Below, one piece after another: positions 23,072 to 35,149 of a stretch of 64,000 nucleotides of DNA. The position numbers and the translations under genes are program-made. Under the pieces are notes generated by a model that ran no database searches, was not told the origin of the DNA, and saw only the letters and a program-made list of their open reading frames with translations. Source of the DNA: Owenia fusiformis (Eukaryota; Annelida; Polychaeta; Sabellida; Oweniidae); contig CAIIXF020000009.1 of assembly GCA_903813345.2 (NCBI GenBank), positions 29,858,740 through 29,922,739 of the forward strand, given 5' to 3'. The first letter of the stretch is position 1; every line of letters starts with the position of its first letter.

Positions 23072-23555
23072 TCCACAACTAGTTACTTTGACGGAACGTC
23101 AATGTAACAAAATTGATGAACTTTCTGGTTACGAGTTTTTTGTCTTCTCGATTTAAACCTACTTATAAGTCAAGTTGCAGATTATAATATGACACAAAGC
23201 TAGAAAATATAGTCTAGTTTCAATGAGTTTCTTCGATTTGGAATTTGTTTTGTACATGCCCCTCGATTTTGTTACATTGACGAAACTCGGCTATATTACC
23301 AATGTAGGTTACTTTGGCGACTTACGTCAATGTAACAAAAGCGATGGTCTAAATGCATGAATTACAGCTTTATTTAAAAATAAAATTCCAAACCGAGAGC
23401 ATTTCTAATAACTAGACTTGCCTTACTTTGTGCCAAATGATAATCCGCAACATGACTTATACGTAAGTTTAAATCGAGAAAACAAAAAAAACTCGTATCC
23501 AAGAAGTTCATCCATTTTGTTACATTGACGCTCCGTCAAAGTAACTAATTGTGGA
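23072..23555. mobile_element. Fold-back element with about 170-bp inverted arms
   Basis: The left arm starts TCCACAACTAGTTACTTTGA. The right arm is its inverted copy (TCCACAATTAGTTACTTTGA on the other strand). Matching continues through CGTCAATGTAACAAAAT, a GATTTAAAC block and a GACACAAAG-like block. TCAATGTAACAAAA also recurs twice in the middle. I saw no clear target duplication, and there is no coding capacity. Confidence 0.75.
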
Positions 23556-26500
23556 GTGAAGTATAGATGTCACCCTCGCCAATTCAAAAATATAGATTGA
23601 GAAAAATACTGATAAATTCATCATAAGGAACACATTTGTATAATCCAGTATAAATCACCAATGCAGAAATAAATAATAATGCATACGATTTTTCGTGACC
23701 ATATTTACTTTTATTGAAAAATATATTTGTTGACTTGAAATAAAATATTTGGCATAAACCGAACTAATGAGTATAATCGATACAAGTAACCTTTATAAAC
23801 ATACTTTAACATGCTCCCAACGAATGGGGATTTAGGACTGCTATTTTTTGTTGGACGAGGAGTGTATAATTTCATTTTTTGTGCACTAGTAATCATATAA
23901 GTAAATTCACGAAAGCTAGAAATAAACAAAAAATGAATCACATTGCCGCTTCATAACCGTCCTTTCGTTGACTGACCATTCGATCAAGCAGGGGTTGCGA
24001 CTCACAACGCGGTTAATTAGGCTGGTGATACATTACAAGAAACAGATATTTGAGAGAATGGGACGGGCTGGGGTGGAATTGTGAGTTAATTATTCGTAAA
24101 CATCGCTAATTAGTATTGTTTGTAATATAATATTGAAGATACCATACGTGTTAACTTGTCAGTGTGTTACCCAATTATTTTTGTATTCCAACTTGTGAGT
24201 TCAGTTTTATCAGAGTGAAGAATGCCGTCTTATTATATTACCCACATTGTAAAGATTTGCCATCATTAGTTAGTTGTTTAACGAACAGCCCCAGAGACGC
24301 CCAATACGATTATAAATTCTCTGCCACTAATGTCCGTTTCCTCAAGTCCACCAAGTTGGCAATTAGAATACCTAAGAGTGGAATCATTCTATTAATTAGT
24401 AAATATCTATGCGTAAGTGTAAAATATCATAGAGAAGGATTAATGTTACATACGTATAGTATATGATCTACATCGTAAAAGAGTGTTCACCTCTGTGTTA
24501 CATTTCTGCATATACTTTAATTAGTATTAAATTAACTTTAATTTGGAACTTAATTATAGAATGCATATTTCTTGAATTATCGGACATTTTACAAACATAG
24601 TACCTTTGACTGTAACAACTGCAAATGTTTTAAATGTATGAAGGTATACAAAAATGATTGTTTTCAAATGCCCAGCCATAAGTTATTCCAGAATTTTTTA
24701 ATTAGTCTAATAAGAATACGCTCTTTTACCTGATTATTCCCACAATTTTCAGTGACGGAATAATTTCTGGAAAATGAAAAATATTGTTAATTACAAAGGC
24801 GTCCATTTCCCTGGACAGAATATGAAGATAAATGAAAAAGAGAGCACATTGGACGAAATCAATGATAAATTGGAAATTTTCCATAAAATACAAGCAACGG
24901 TGTGTCGTGATTTACATTGATTATTTGCTCTGTTGAAAGTCCATGTTCAGACTAAACGTTGGCAATGACTTTGACTGCCATTTATTCATCAAGCAAAATA
25001 GAAGCAAAGTAAATCAAATTTCCGTTTATATTTTAAACTTTTAACCAAGGTACAGGAATACAATTTAACAATAATAATTGTCATAAATAACATCAGCAGG
25101 GTGTTGTCTTAAAAATGTTATAACAGAGTGTGTATAGCTAGTTTCACTGGGAATCATAACATGAAACTGGAATTGTAGTGCAGGGGATCTGCGTCCGGTG
25201 TTTAGCAACTGTAAACTAGGAGACAAACCTCTCAAATTATTGTAAATAGTTTTTTAAATGAACTATTGACGTATATCCTATTAATGTTGTTATTTATCTA
25301 TGTATTTGTGACATTAACATTGTAAAGAAACTAAGGTCGATGCATCGCTTTGGATTTGTTCAACGAACCCCTGCAAGGCTTTTACCTTTATATATTTGTG
25401 AAAGTGATAGGCCCTAATGGCGCTCAGACGCCTCTGTAGAACGTTAACAACACATCAAATATTCAATCTGTTTTATTAAAGCAATCTTTTTGCAAAATCA
25501 AGCGCGTAAATTTCACTTAAAATGCATAGAGGGATCATGAAGTTTATTACAAGTGACAGCGACGTTAGTGTTTTACTGAGAGATAATTGCTCCAGGAGGC
25601 TATCGTAATTATACGGTCCATATTTCGCCATATTCCGCCTCGTAAACCAGTAGGCTCAAGCTTAAGGATATAGGAGACACATCGGGTATGTAATTTTAGA
25701 TTTAAACATTTAAGAACATAAAGGATGACGTGTTTTTTATTCTTGATTTTCTCAAATAAATAAACCGATTGTAAAAGTATAAAGGCTAGGGCGTAAGGCT
25801 AGCCTGGTAAAACAACAGTTGGTATTAAATCCAAAACGACCATGTGGTATTCCATCTTGTTTTATCAATTTCGTATTCTTGAAGGAATACATCGTGGATT
25901 TTTTGGATAACTAAGAATTACACGTTCTCATACGTGTGAGAGAAAATAAAACTGATAAGTGAGTATGGAAGTATGAGACCCAGTATTTTTACACTAACAT
26001 CATTAGAACAACTAGGGAGCATTCAGCTTTGCCCATCATCAACGGCCTCTATCAGTACTAGTCCCTTTGTAAACATCCTTCTGAATCGTATGACTGAGCT
26101 TCATATTTTGAAGATCCTCGTCTACATTAATTTAAAACAAAATTCAGAAAGATGCTGTAACTCGTGGATGGCGAGTATGGTGGAGAGACGTATGTTGATG
26201 GCGAGTATGCGATAGAGACATCTATGGCGAGTATTATATGGAAAGAGACTTTTTTTTACTTACCATGATGAACATCCAAGTGAATTGACTTATTAACTAC
26301 AGTAATGCTGAACTTCACAACTCAATAATGTTAGAGACATCAAAGTGTTAGCTATTCACGGTGAAAGACATCGTTGCTTTCCACTGGGTCTAGAGAGGTA
26401 GGAATAATCGAAACCTTGTGAATCAAGATGTGTGAAAGATAAAACAATGCGCATCGAATAACAACAATCCAATTAGGTCTTGAAGGTAGACGGTGATGGC

Positions 26501-26766
26501 ATTTATACACGCAATTAATGAACGTATTGTGATATATTATTCATGTACTGAAATAACGTGATGCCCCTTTCAGTTCCTCGCAACATAGTCAGAATAATCA
26601 TCAAGCTATCTTGCAGTATCTGAATGTATTTGAACAATCACTCTGTGGGGTACACAGTCGATATGAATCGGATTTGAGGGTTTACCGTTTGAATATAGAT
26701 AAAAGACAGGCAGAAAATACAATTTTTACTTATTGAACATTGCGAGGATAGGAAAATAATGAGCTG
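23556..26766. other. Intergenic, no gene supported
   Basis: AT-rich DNA with only short random ORFs (such as 24164-24466 and 25973-26215). One local repeat is seen: TGGCGAGTAT occurs three times between 26167 and 26236 at about 30-bp spacing. Confidence 0.5.
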
Positions 26767-27370
26767 GGCCCCGTTTTTGTACCGTTCGTAGTAACGAACG
26801 TTCGTAAGTCCATTGTTTAATTTGCGAATTTCGCAAAGTTGCATTTTCGTAAGATTCGTAAAGTTACGAACGATTCGTAACTTTACGAAAATAGTGACGT
26901 CATGCCTGTTTTCGTTCGTAGATTTAATACCACCTCTGACCCTTTCGTAACTTTACGAACGGCCTCTTATTTATTCATTTATATTGTGATTTGTGACGTT
27001 TTGTCATTCTAAATCAGAGAACACAAAGGGCAACACCGTTATCAACGTATTATCAACCTATTTCTATATCTATTTTAGTACTTTTCATGGAATTTTTATT
27101 TTTATAAAGTTCTTATTGTATGACTTTGGTTTTATTATTTTGATCAACCCTGTTTGTTGTACTATCTGTCCTGACAACTGTGGAATATGACGTCAACCAA
27201 TTCGTAAATCTTACTCTAAACAATTGGAAAGTTACGAATGACTTACGAAAGCGTACAAAAATGATCCATTCGCAACTTTACGAATTCGCAACTCATTCGT
27301 AACTTTTTAAATATTTACGAATTTACGAATTGCGAACGTTCGTTACTACGAACGGTACAAAAACGGACTC
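26767..27370. mobile_element. Harbinger-type fold-back MITE, 604 bp
   Basis: The ends are G(G/A)(C/G)(C/T)CCGTTTTTGTACCG in inverted orientation. They continue identically through TTCGTAGTAACGAACGTTCG. CTG flanks both sides (26764-26766 and 27371-27373), a 3-bp duplication. The interior is crowded with TTCGTAA / TTACGAA motifs, several arranged as the palindrome TTCGTAACTTTACGAA. The GGNCC-type end and 3-bp duplication suggest PIF/Harbinger, which is an inference. Confidence 0.7.
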
Positions 27371-27726
27371 CTGGGCAGTATTTACTTTTGGCTGCAAATT
27401 ATCGATGAAAATACGCACGTATAAGTTATTGAAGTTGAAACTAATACAAAATGTGGTATGATGTGAGTTTAAATGGATTTAAAATATCATGGGAAATTTC
27501 CCTAAAAGCTTCGTAAACCTTTGGGAAATTGGAATTAGTGTTCATGGCTACACAGTTGTCACCTACACTGAATACAAATCGACCTGTCATGTTGTACGAT
27601 CTGAATCTATCCAATAGAATAATTGTTGGCATTTTGACGTGTGTTTCTAACACCCTTTGTGAATACTACTTAGGGTAACCCTTTTCGAAAATGCTCTTCT
27701 TGAAAAAATTATTATTGATGTCTTTT
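27371..27726. other. Intergenic, nothing recognised
   Basis: No supported ORF or repeat. Confidence 0.5.
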
Positions 27727-27811
27727 CAGTGATCTCCCCATGTCACTTTTACCGGGAACCCCCCGAATTGAAACCAAAGTCCCCCCCCCCCAGTTGGGAC
27801 CCTGCACTCCA
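27727..27811 (-). repeat. Dispersed repeat, copy 1
   Basis: In reverse complement this matches 60136-60223: GTGCAGGGT.CCAACTG, then a G-run, GGTAAAAGTGACAT and GGGAGATCACT. It contains a poly-C run. The family is unknown. Confidence 0.6.
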
Positions 27812-28545
27812 ATTTCTGATTTGCAAAATGAGTGAAGTAAGCACCCACCTGCAGATTGCGACTGTAGCGAGCGCCAATTTTTTTTGAAAAATTTCACCCA
27901 GTTGAATTTTTAGGGGAGAACACTGATTGCTCTATTGACTGATTGTTCTATTGACTATTTCAGTTTGATGCAATTAATTATTGTAATAAACTCTCTATTT
28001 GCCGAACTCATATCAAGTACAGACAATGTTCGAGAACGCATTTAATTGTCTATGTTAAACTGTAGAATACACGTATGTCACTAGAACAAGCCACGATTAC
28101 ATTGGTCGATCTAACAATCTGGAATTCACTACGAACCGATTTCGCTTTGATCATATCTCCACTCATACATATGAGGTGAACTGTATGCCCCAAATAATGT
28201 TAAATAATGTTTTTAAATTCAGAGAATCAAATATGCCTTTCGACTAGGAAGGAACTAATAGAAGGCCATCATTTCTCATGGTGTAATCTAGTTAAATATC
28301 GACTAGATTCATCTAGAGATCCAAATATCAAATAAATACCTAGATAAGTCATGATGCTCCGGGAATTGATGATCCGAGCTTGTGAATATCCAAGGTGATT
28401 CACGTTCACCAAACAAAAAATACTAATGCGATGAAATATACAGTACATGTAACTTACCCTTTTCCAAACAACTCATCGAGCCATCTTTTTAGGGGGGGGG
28501 GAGGGTTTATCTTCGACTTCCATGGTGGTTATAACAGACCCAGGT
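27812..28545. other. Intergenic, nothing recognised
   Basis: No supported ORF or repeat except a G-run at about 28492-28501. Confidence 0.5.
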
Positions 28546-28772
28546 CAGTGGCGGATACAGGAATTAACAAGGGGGAGGGGCAAATTTTGAGTGTGGACAA
28601 AAACTTTTGGGCCCCTAAAAACAAAAAGTGGGCCCAAATTTTGAAAAATTGGCCAAAAGAGGCCAATTATGCCAAAAATGCCCATTTTTTGAGGCCCTAC
28701 AAAATTTTGGGGCCCAAAAACTGAAAAAAATTTGGCCCCCCATGCCCCCCCCCCCCCCCGGATCCGCCACTG
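28546..28772. mobile_element. MITE with CAGTGGCGGA ends, copy A (5-bp duplication)
   Basis: The element starts CAGTGGCGGATAC and ends GGATCCGCCACTG. CAGGT flanks it on both sides (28541-28545 and 28773-28777). The interior is rich in GGGCCC / AAATTTT. Copies B (45056-45161) and C (48634-48923) share the ends. A 5-bp duplication fits the hAT5 group, from memory. Confidence 0.7.
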
Positions 28773-29758
28773 CAGGTGAAGTTTGAGCGACCGAAACCTT
28801 GGGAATCAAGATGACATAATTTAGCACACGAATGGTCTGGGTCTTATCGTTCCTCAAGATTCATATCATTGAATGATTGAGGAAATTGAAATTTTAGAAA
28901 GAAACAGAGATATTTGGACCAAAGTCAACATTGAACCTTAGCAATGTGCAGATTATGCATCTCTCCTCGACACTCGGGAGAAGGTAGATCGAGAGTAGCA
29001 TGTAAAGATCACGTAATCAGGAAGCAGTGTGATTAACTTTCCAACCTGATATATGATCATTGAAGACTGCGATCTCTTTCAGGCAACAATCAATCAGCTC
29101 TTCGATGATGCACAGGATAAGTTTAATCTTCCTTTTCCATTTATCATGGCATGTGTTAATCCACTATGGATTAAATGATCGAAAGATTGAATATTTGTTA
29201 AAGTAATCGTTAGTGTTCTAATGAGCTAACAAAAGCACTATTCCCGTTTTCATAGTATCAGTTTACGTAAATCAATTCGTAGATTAATGATGAAACCTTC
29301 GACGTGACTTATTTACAATTTGGAATAATCTACATAAGAGTCGGGCATTTTCCTCCATTGAACACTCAAGCCACGTATTCCTTTCATTATAACGAATTTT
29401 ATGTTACATGACTAAATGTTTTTATTCCGCTATTTAATATACGCTCTACCATGAGTGTTTGGTATCAAATTAAACGTCTCTTAATCCTGCAAAATATCAT
29501 TTAGTTTTTATCTCAGGGTTATAAAAGCTGAACGCATTATCAATCGTCGAACATTCCAAACTATCATTTTTTGCCTTGTAACCGATCACCCTTATGTTGA
29601 TTGACAGTAACTTTTTGATATTCTGAAACGTATTTTGTTATTATAATTGACTATTTCATCACAAAGACTGCATCGTGTCGATTGTACGTTAGCTGGAATT
29701 AATTTATTTGCTAATTTACTATTGGAAAATCGACATTAAGTATATGTAGCCCTCGAAG
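28773..29758. other. Intergenic, nothing recognised
   Basis: AT-rich; no supported ORF or repeat. Confidence 0.5.
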
Positions 29759-32036
29759 GCACCATCATCGACACCATGCTTGAAATCAACGGTGTCGAGA
29801 AGCCTCTGCACTATTCATGATAAAGCCCCATTTACTTCTTTGAAATATAAATTGCCTTATTAACGGATGTAAAACATTTTCACAATACATTTGAATTTAA
29901 CATATTTAGCTTGTTACGTTTTTTTCGACGTAAAGTACTATTTTTCAAAATCATCATCGACTCTACAAGTACGTTGTCTTTGCACTCTGCTTTCAATCAA
30001 AATCAGGTTTCAATGTTAAGTAATGGTGTTGACGGTTTGTCTCAATGTATTTTGATAATATAAACATACGCTTTATTGATGTTATTCTTTGACCACGTAA
30101 AGATTGAGATATTTACGACCATCAACGACTCCACCACATACGACTCCAAAATACTATCCACATATTAAGTAGGTCACATGCATAATCGAACGCTATATAT
30201 TTGTTGAATGAACCTACATTCATTAAATGACTATTTTGTTGTATGTGTAGCATTTTACAGTGATACCGAGCTAAAGATTTAGAGCATATTGTTCAATTGT
30301 GATTACAACGTATAGTGATAAGTAAAATTGAATCTATTAAGCAGATCATGTTATTTACTTATGATGCATATTCTGTTTGTCTTGAAATGCTAAGGTAATG
30401 TGACACAAGAATTGGGATGATTGAGCAGTTCATAGTTTTATAAAATCACTGACAAATATAGATGCACATTCCCCGATATTTCTTAATTTATAAACGTTTC
30501 GTTCAGTGTACAACTAGACGAAATGTATTTCTTGCCATTATTGTAAAACAATAAATATTTCATTGGGATAATCAGTTTTGTGACATTTTATTAATGTGCA
30601 TAACTTCCCACACTCTCATTAGTATATCTGTCTTACTTATCAGACCTTTCTGATGATATAAGAATATGGCACTCACCAACGCCGAGAAGTGCCGTCGTTC
30701 CCTACAGACTACAGTACAGGGAGATAAAGAAAAAGGAAGATACCAAAGGCTACTTAGAGCAAGAACGATTGCGACAGCGAGCATCGTATACACCGAGAAA
30801 AAAACTGTCTATTGAAGCTCTTCAACAGATCAGAGAAAAGAACAACAAGGCATCCCGGGAATACAGGGCACGCATACGCCAAGTGTATATGGAGAAACGA
30901 TCAAAACACGCCAGACTGAAGGGAACGCTCAGAGTCTAAAAGTGAAACTGCCAGGACACAAATGAAACTCCAAGAAATCCCAGAACACATTATTAAAACA
31001 TTGAAGATTGGATTTAAACCAGTTGGACTTAAACCAGTACCAGGTGCCTTTCGAATCAATGCTGTGAGAGGGGTTTCCGATAATATTGTTGAAACGCGAG
31101 AATTATCGTGCTATTGTGACGCATGCAGAACATTTACGTCATTCTCACCCTGTGGTTGGCAAAGGAACCTTATTATATTACCGTTAGGAAGACCCAGCAG
31201 GCAGCTAAGCTGGTCACCGAGCTACCATCTTTAAAACCAAAACGGACCACACGACGAGCACCCCCGACACCCAGTACGTCAAGTACGTAAAGCATCGACG
31301 CCCTCCGACGTTTCCACTCTTTCAACCACATTGAAGCGTCGGCCTTTAGTACCCCATCTACAAGTTCAAAGTCTTCAGACACAATTGTTTCCACGAAGAA
31401 AAGGAGAGGCCTGATAAAAAAAACAGACACTGTAATATTTGAAAGGCATGCGGTGTCAACTGTTATTCGTATTTACAATCGCAGTTCGAATGGATCAAGT
31501 GCTCTAAATGCCACGACTGGTTTCATGATTCCGGGAAACGTTCTCGTGTAAAGGGATACTCATTGGAGAAATATTTACATGCTTTAATTACAATAAAAGA
31601 CGACCTTAAATGTGTAAATTATGTAAACGTTATTGTTTAAAAACCTAAGCGACCATCAGCGACACTGTTAAATAACACTTAATATCACAAGGAGGAGTGA
31701 TTGACCTATTCGTAACAATGTTGTATTTTGATGTAAGAAGACATGTGTGTCTAATTTGTACATTCATTTTGTCGATCTACGAATTGACCTGGCATATTAT
31801 TTAGCTTAGAAAACAAAATCTTGAACTCAATTATCTTTAGGGAAACTCAAAACAATGTATTTCAATGATTATCTTAATAAAATTATCTTGTTAAGATAAA
31901 CAACAACTATTGCAATTTATTTTTGTTCATGTGATTAAATAATTCAAACTTAATACATTAGTTTATCTTTATACTCAAAATTAATTTTGATACATGAATC
32001 AATGTAAGCCTATGTATGCACCATCATCGACACCAG
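29759..32036 (+). repeat. Iterated ACCATCA.CGAC motif bracketing a decayed gene
   Basis: The 18-mer GCACCATCATCGACACCA occurs identically at 29759-29776 and 32019-32036, same strand. Variants occur at about 29951 (TCATCATCGACTCT), 30118 (GACCATCAACGACTCC) and 31651 (GACCATCAGCGACACTG). The decayed gene at 30666-31560 lies between them. Possibly subterminal repeats of an old mobile element; inferred. Confidence 0.45.
30666..31560 (+). pseudogene. Decayed gene with basic N terminus and PHD-like C terminus
   Basis: Pieces in different frames line up in one direction. 30666 begins MALTNAEKCRR. After a one-base shift near 30700 the frame continues with a basic helical stretch (YLEQERLRQRASYTPRKKLS) to a stop at about 30938. 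30962-31150 gives PEHIIKTLKIGFKPVGLKPV then RELSCYCDACRTF. 31444-31545, in another frame, gives ACGVNCYS then FEWIKCSKCHDWFHDSGK, which looks like the second half of a PHD-type zinc finger. I recall similar proteins (MxLTNAEKxRRYRxR start, treble-clef or PHD-like end) as multicopy families in marine invertebrates. Several stops and frameshifts make this copy non-functional. Confidence 0.5.
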
Positions 32037-32966
32037 CAACCTAAGAGTATATTTACGTTTTGATGCACAATCAAGTAATTGTTTAAAGGGTAATAAAAAT
32101 ATTTTGAGAAACGCTTCTTAAACCCCATGGCTAATGGTGTGTGCATTTATATCTCAATCTAAAATTTCATTTTTTCAACTTTTATATTGATCAAATGTGA
32201 AAGAGATTCGTGGCTTGACTGTGAAGTCTCCCTGTCACACTGGACATGCAATCCATCTATCCCCTTCAATCCACTTAAACATTTTGGGCGGATTGATATA
32301 ATTGGTATTTATGACCCTTCTCTCGAATGCCTACATAACACGGCTGAACAATAATTCCAGTCACTCAAAGCAAAGGGGTTAGAATATATATGTGCTCGGT
32401 GAAAATTAATATCTTCTATCTACATATTTGGAACGGATGCAATCTTTTAAAAAGGAATTCTGTGTATATTCTGACATAATGAAAAGGGCTCTATCGATTC
32501 CATTGTATTAAATTACCCTTGGGGCAATCCAAGAACTAATTACTATTAATACACATGGGGGAATGGGATCCAGTTGAGATTCTGATTTTCCTGCAAGCTC
32601 CGTAGTTAGGAAAGATCAATAGATAAAATGTATGTATGTGAAGAATTTTTGTGTGGGTTATTTTTCACTCTTAATATAATTCTTTTCATGCCAGGCTTTT
32701 AGTGGCACAGGTGGCTTATGGTTAGGCCTGTTGTATGCAAGGGATTGGTAACGTAACGTTGGGGATTACTTTTTCGGTTGTATTAAATATGCATGGAATC
32801 CGATTTGATCATACTCAGTGTTCATGAAGAAAAAAAATATTCAGATCTTGGGAAATCAAAACAATTCATTTTCTGAATCAATTATGACAAACAATTCTTT
32901 CTACCAAATCTAAGCAAGCGGGGTCACATTTCATCATAATGATTTAGGCTATTTCCAACGGGATGT
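32037..32966. other. Intergenic, nothing recognised
   Basis: No ORF or repeat supported. Confidence 0.5.
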
Positions 32967-33138
32967 ACCCTCGACAACGTACAGTGACAAAACATACCGT
33001 CGTGCACTTTAGATGTACTGTGTCACTATTAACTGATTTGAAACAAAAACTATGATGTAGATTTGATGTAGGTTTTAAAAAATTAATCTGGAGAATACAT
33101 GACGACGGTATATTTTGTCACTGTACGTTGTCGATGGT
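32967..33138. mobile_element. Small inverted-repeat element, about 170 bp
   Basis: The arms are about 38 bp, CC(C/A)TCGACAACGTACAGTG followed by ACAAAA(C/T)ATACCGTCGT, facing each other. The middle is AT-rich. The target duplication is not clear (GTA left, TTA right). Confidence 0.7.
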
Positions 33139-33614
33139 TAGGCGTGCCTTTGCATTCGTTCGATTTCGTTTCTCAAAAGAGAGCTTCGGTAGCTTAAAAC
33201 TAGACTGCACGCAGACTAAACGGAATGGTGTTATAGTCCAAGCCCAGAATGTTCAAAATATATTTTGGACCCAAAATAGTTTGTAAAAGGAAAAGTCAAG
33301 CATTGTCGATTCATTTATTATTTTCGTTCATGATCAGCCCTTACCGTCAACCACTTGTGTTGTGATAATGCAAAAGGGACATACTGAAGAATCTTATAAA
33401 GGATGATAAATGATTTGTTGATTTTGGAGAGATATTAGTTTACAGAGGTTAATGAAAAGAACAATCTTACCGGGCGTAATAATCATATTGACAATATTTC
33501 AGAGGATATCATCGTTTCAGCGACATTAATCATTCTTCTTAGTATGGGTTCAATTTTCCGGAATGAAAAGGAAGAACTGGTTTTACTTTTTTTAATACAG
33601 AATATCTCACTTCG
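33139..33614. other. Intergenic, nothing recognised
   Basis: No ORF or repeat supported. Confidence 0.5.
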
Positions 33615-34199
33615 AAGGGATATCCCTTGCAAGACCATCTTTTTCTTATATGGTAGCTATAACCAAATATGTACTTTCCATGTTCAGTAAAACATGGACA
33701 AATGTTTTGATATAGTCAATACTGATCAGTTGAAAATACAGTGCTCAATTCCAGTAGGCTAGATACAAACAAACAAACAACAAACAAACAAATAAACAAC
33801 TGAACAAACGGGAAGTGAATTACAAAACCAGCTGAATAATGTTTTCAATTATGTCTATGATTTAATGATCCCTCTGATAATTCCTTCGTTAATTCTAAGT
33901 TGACTTGCCCTGAAAATAATTTTTGCACAGGAAGTAAAGAGTACTTGCCTAGAAATGATCTTGTGCCACTTTTCCATTATAGGCAAGGTATGAGGCAAGG
34001 TTTATAACAGTCGATGACATCACTTCCTGTATGAGATTTTAAGAAGCAGTTTACTGCAAATGAGCACATGTACATTTTTAAATGATCAATATTGACCATA
34101 TTTAAACATTTTCCCGGGTTTTGCTAAATATGGAAAGTATACATATGATTATAGCTACTATATCAGGAGAGAAATGATCTTGCAAGGAATGTCCCTTTA
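33615..34199. mobile_element. Inverted-repeat element, about 585 bp
   Basis: Left arm 33615-33730 matches the reverse complement of 34078-34199: AAGGGA.AT.CCTTGCAAGA, ATA.TAGCTATAA, TACTTTCCAT, GTCAATA.TGATCA. The interior has an (AAAC)n run at about 33768-33800 and no ORF. Ends and target duplication are blurred. Confidence 0.65.
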
Positions 34200-35149
34200 A
34201 ATCTTTTCTCAATACGAAAGATTTCCATGTACGTAAGAATAACTCCACAAAATCGCATTTGTACACATGAAATGATTTTTACAAGTGAAATGATTTAACG
34301 CGGAAACGTAACGCCATCTCCTAAAGAATTACCAGTTACCAGAATAATAATTAGCATTAATTCCATCGGGTTTTAACTTCAACAACATTTGAACATATTC
34401 TAATTTCTCTTCCAGACGCACCTCAAGTTATATATAACTTAATACGCCGATAGTCTTCTTTGATAAATCAGTTTTTAGTATCAATAGTTGCGACGTCTGT
34501 TTTTTCTTTCAGACACAAGCTGTGGCAGATTACTCATCAATACCAATCGACATTTGAGATACAGATGAAGATATCTTGATTAGTGTGATTAGAACTGAGC
34601 TCCAAGTCAATTGCTGAGATCGACCATCGAGTGGAATCTTGGGTTTATTTGGTCAAGCACTTTGTCTCGATAGATTTTAATAAGTCTCTCGGATTAGACT
34701 TCTCAGGGACTAACACAATCTGTGACGCTCCGTCGGTCTAAGTGGAACCCAACTAAGCGATTCGGGAACAAGTTGCAGAAGGCTCGAGGAACAACAACCA
34801 GACTGATGCAGAACTTTATATCATCCTAGAACTTTAGTTGTTGCTACACCAAAGTTCACCAGTCGGATTATACAATCTTGAATGCCAAAAGTGAATTGTG
34901 CGATATTTTTCGTGCATGTAGGGTTTTTATGTTTTACCAGTGTATTCAGAATATCATCTGACGTTCTATCATGGATCGAAATATATCTAGGGGATAAGTT
35001 CTGAAACAGACGAGAATGTACACATTTCAAACCGGTTTGAGGCTATGTAAAGTAAAATTACCAGTGCGATACAGGAAACAATTGGAATAATGTTTCGGAC
35101 ATTTGATAACTACTGATGAGTCAACTCTTTTTCATCCTAGAGGGGGATC
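34200..35149 (+). promoter_or_regulatory. Upstream region of the GT31 gene
   Basis: No coding exon is seen. There are acceptor-like sites at TTCTTTCAG (34513) and CATCCTAG (35139), the latter 10 bases before the GT31 ATG. A spliced 5' UTR is therefore plausible but unproven. Confidence 0.3.

Noticed and set aside
24164-24466. 100-codon ORF as a gene
   Set aside because: No recognisable motif, AT-rich surroundings, length expected by chance.
28395-28857. ORFs at the G-rich CAGTGGCGGA element
   Set aside because: Produced by the repeat sequence (poly-G/poly-P runs), with no conserved features.
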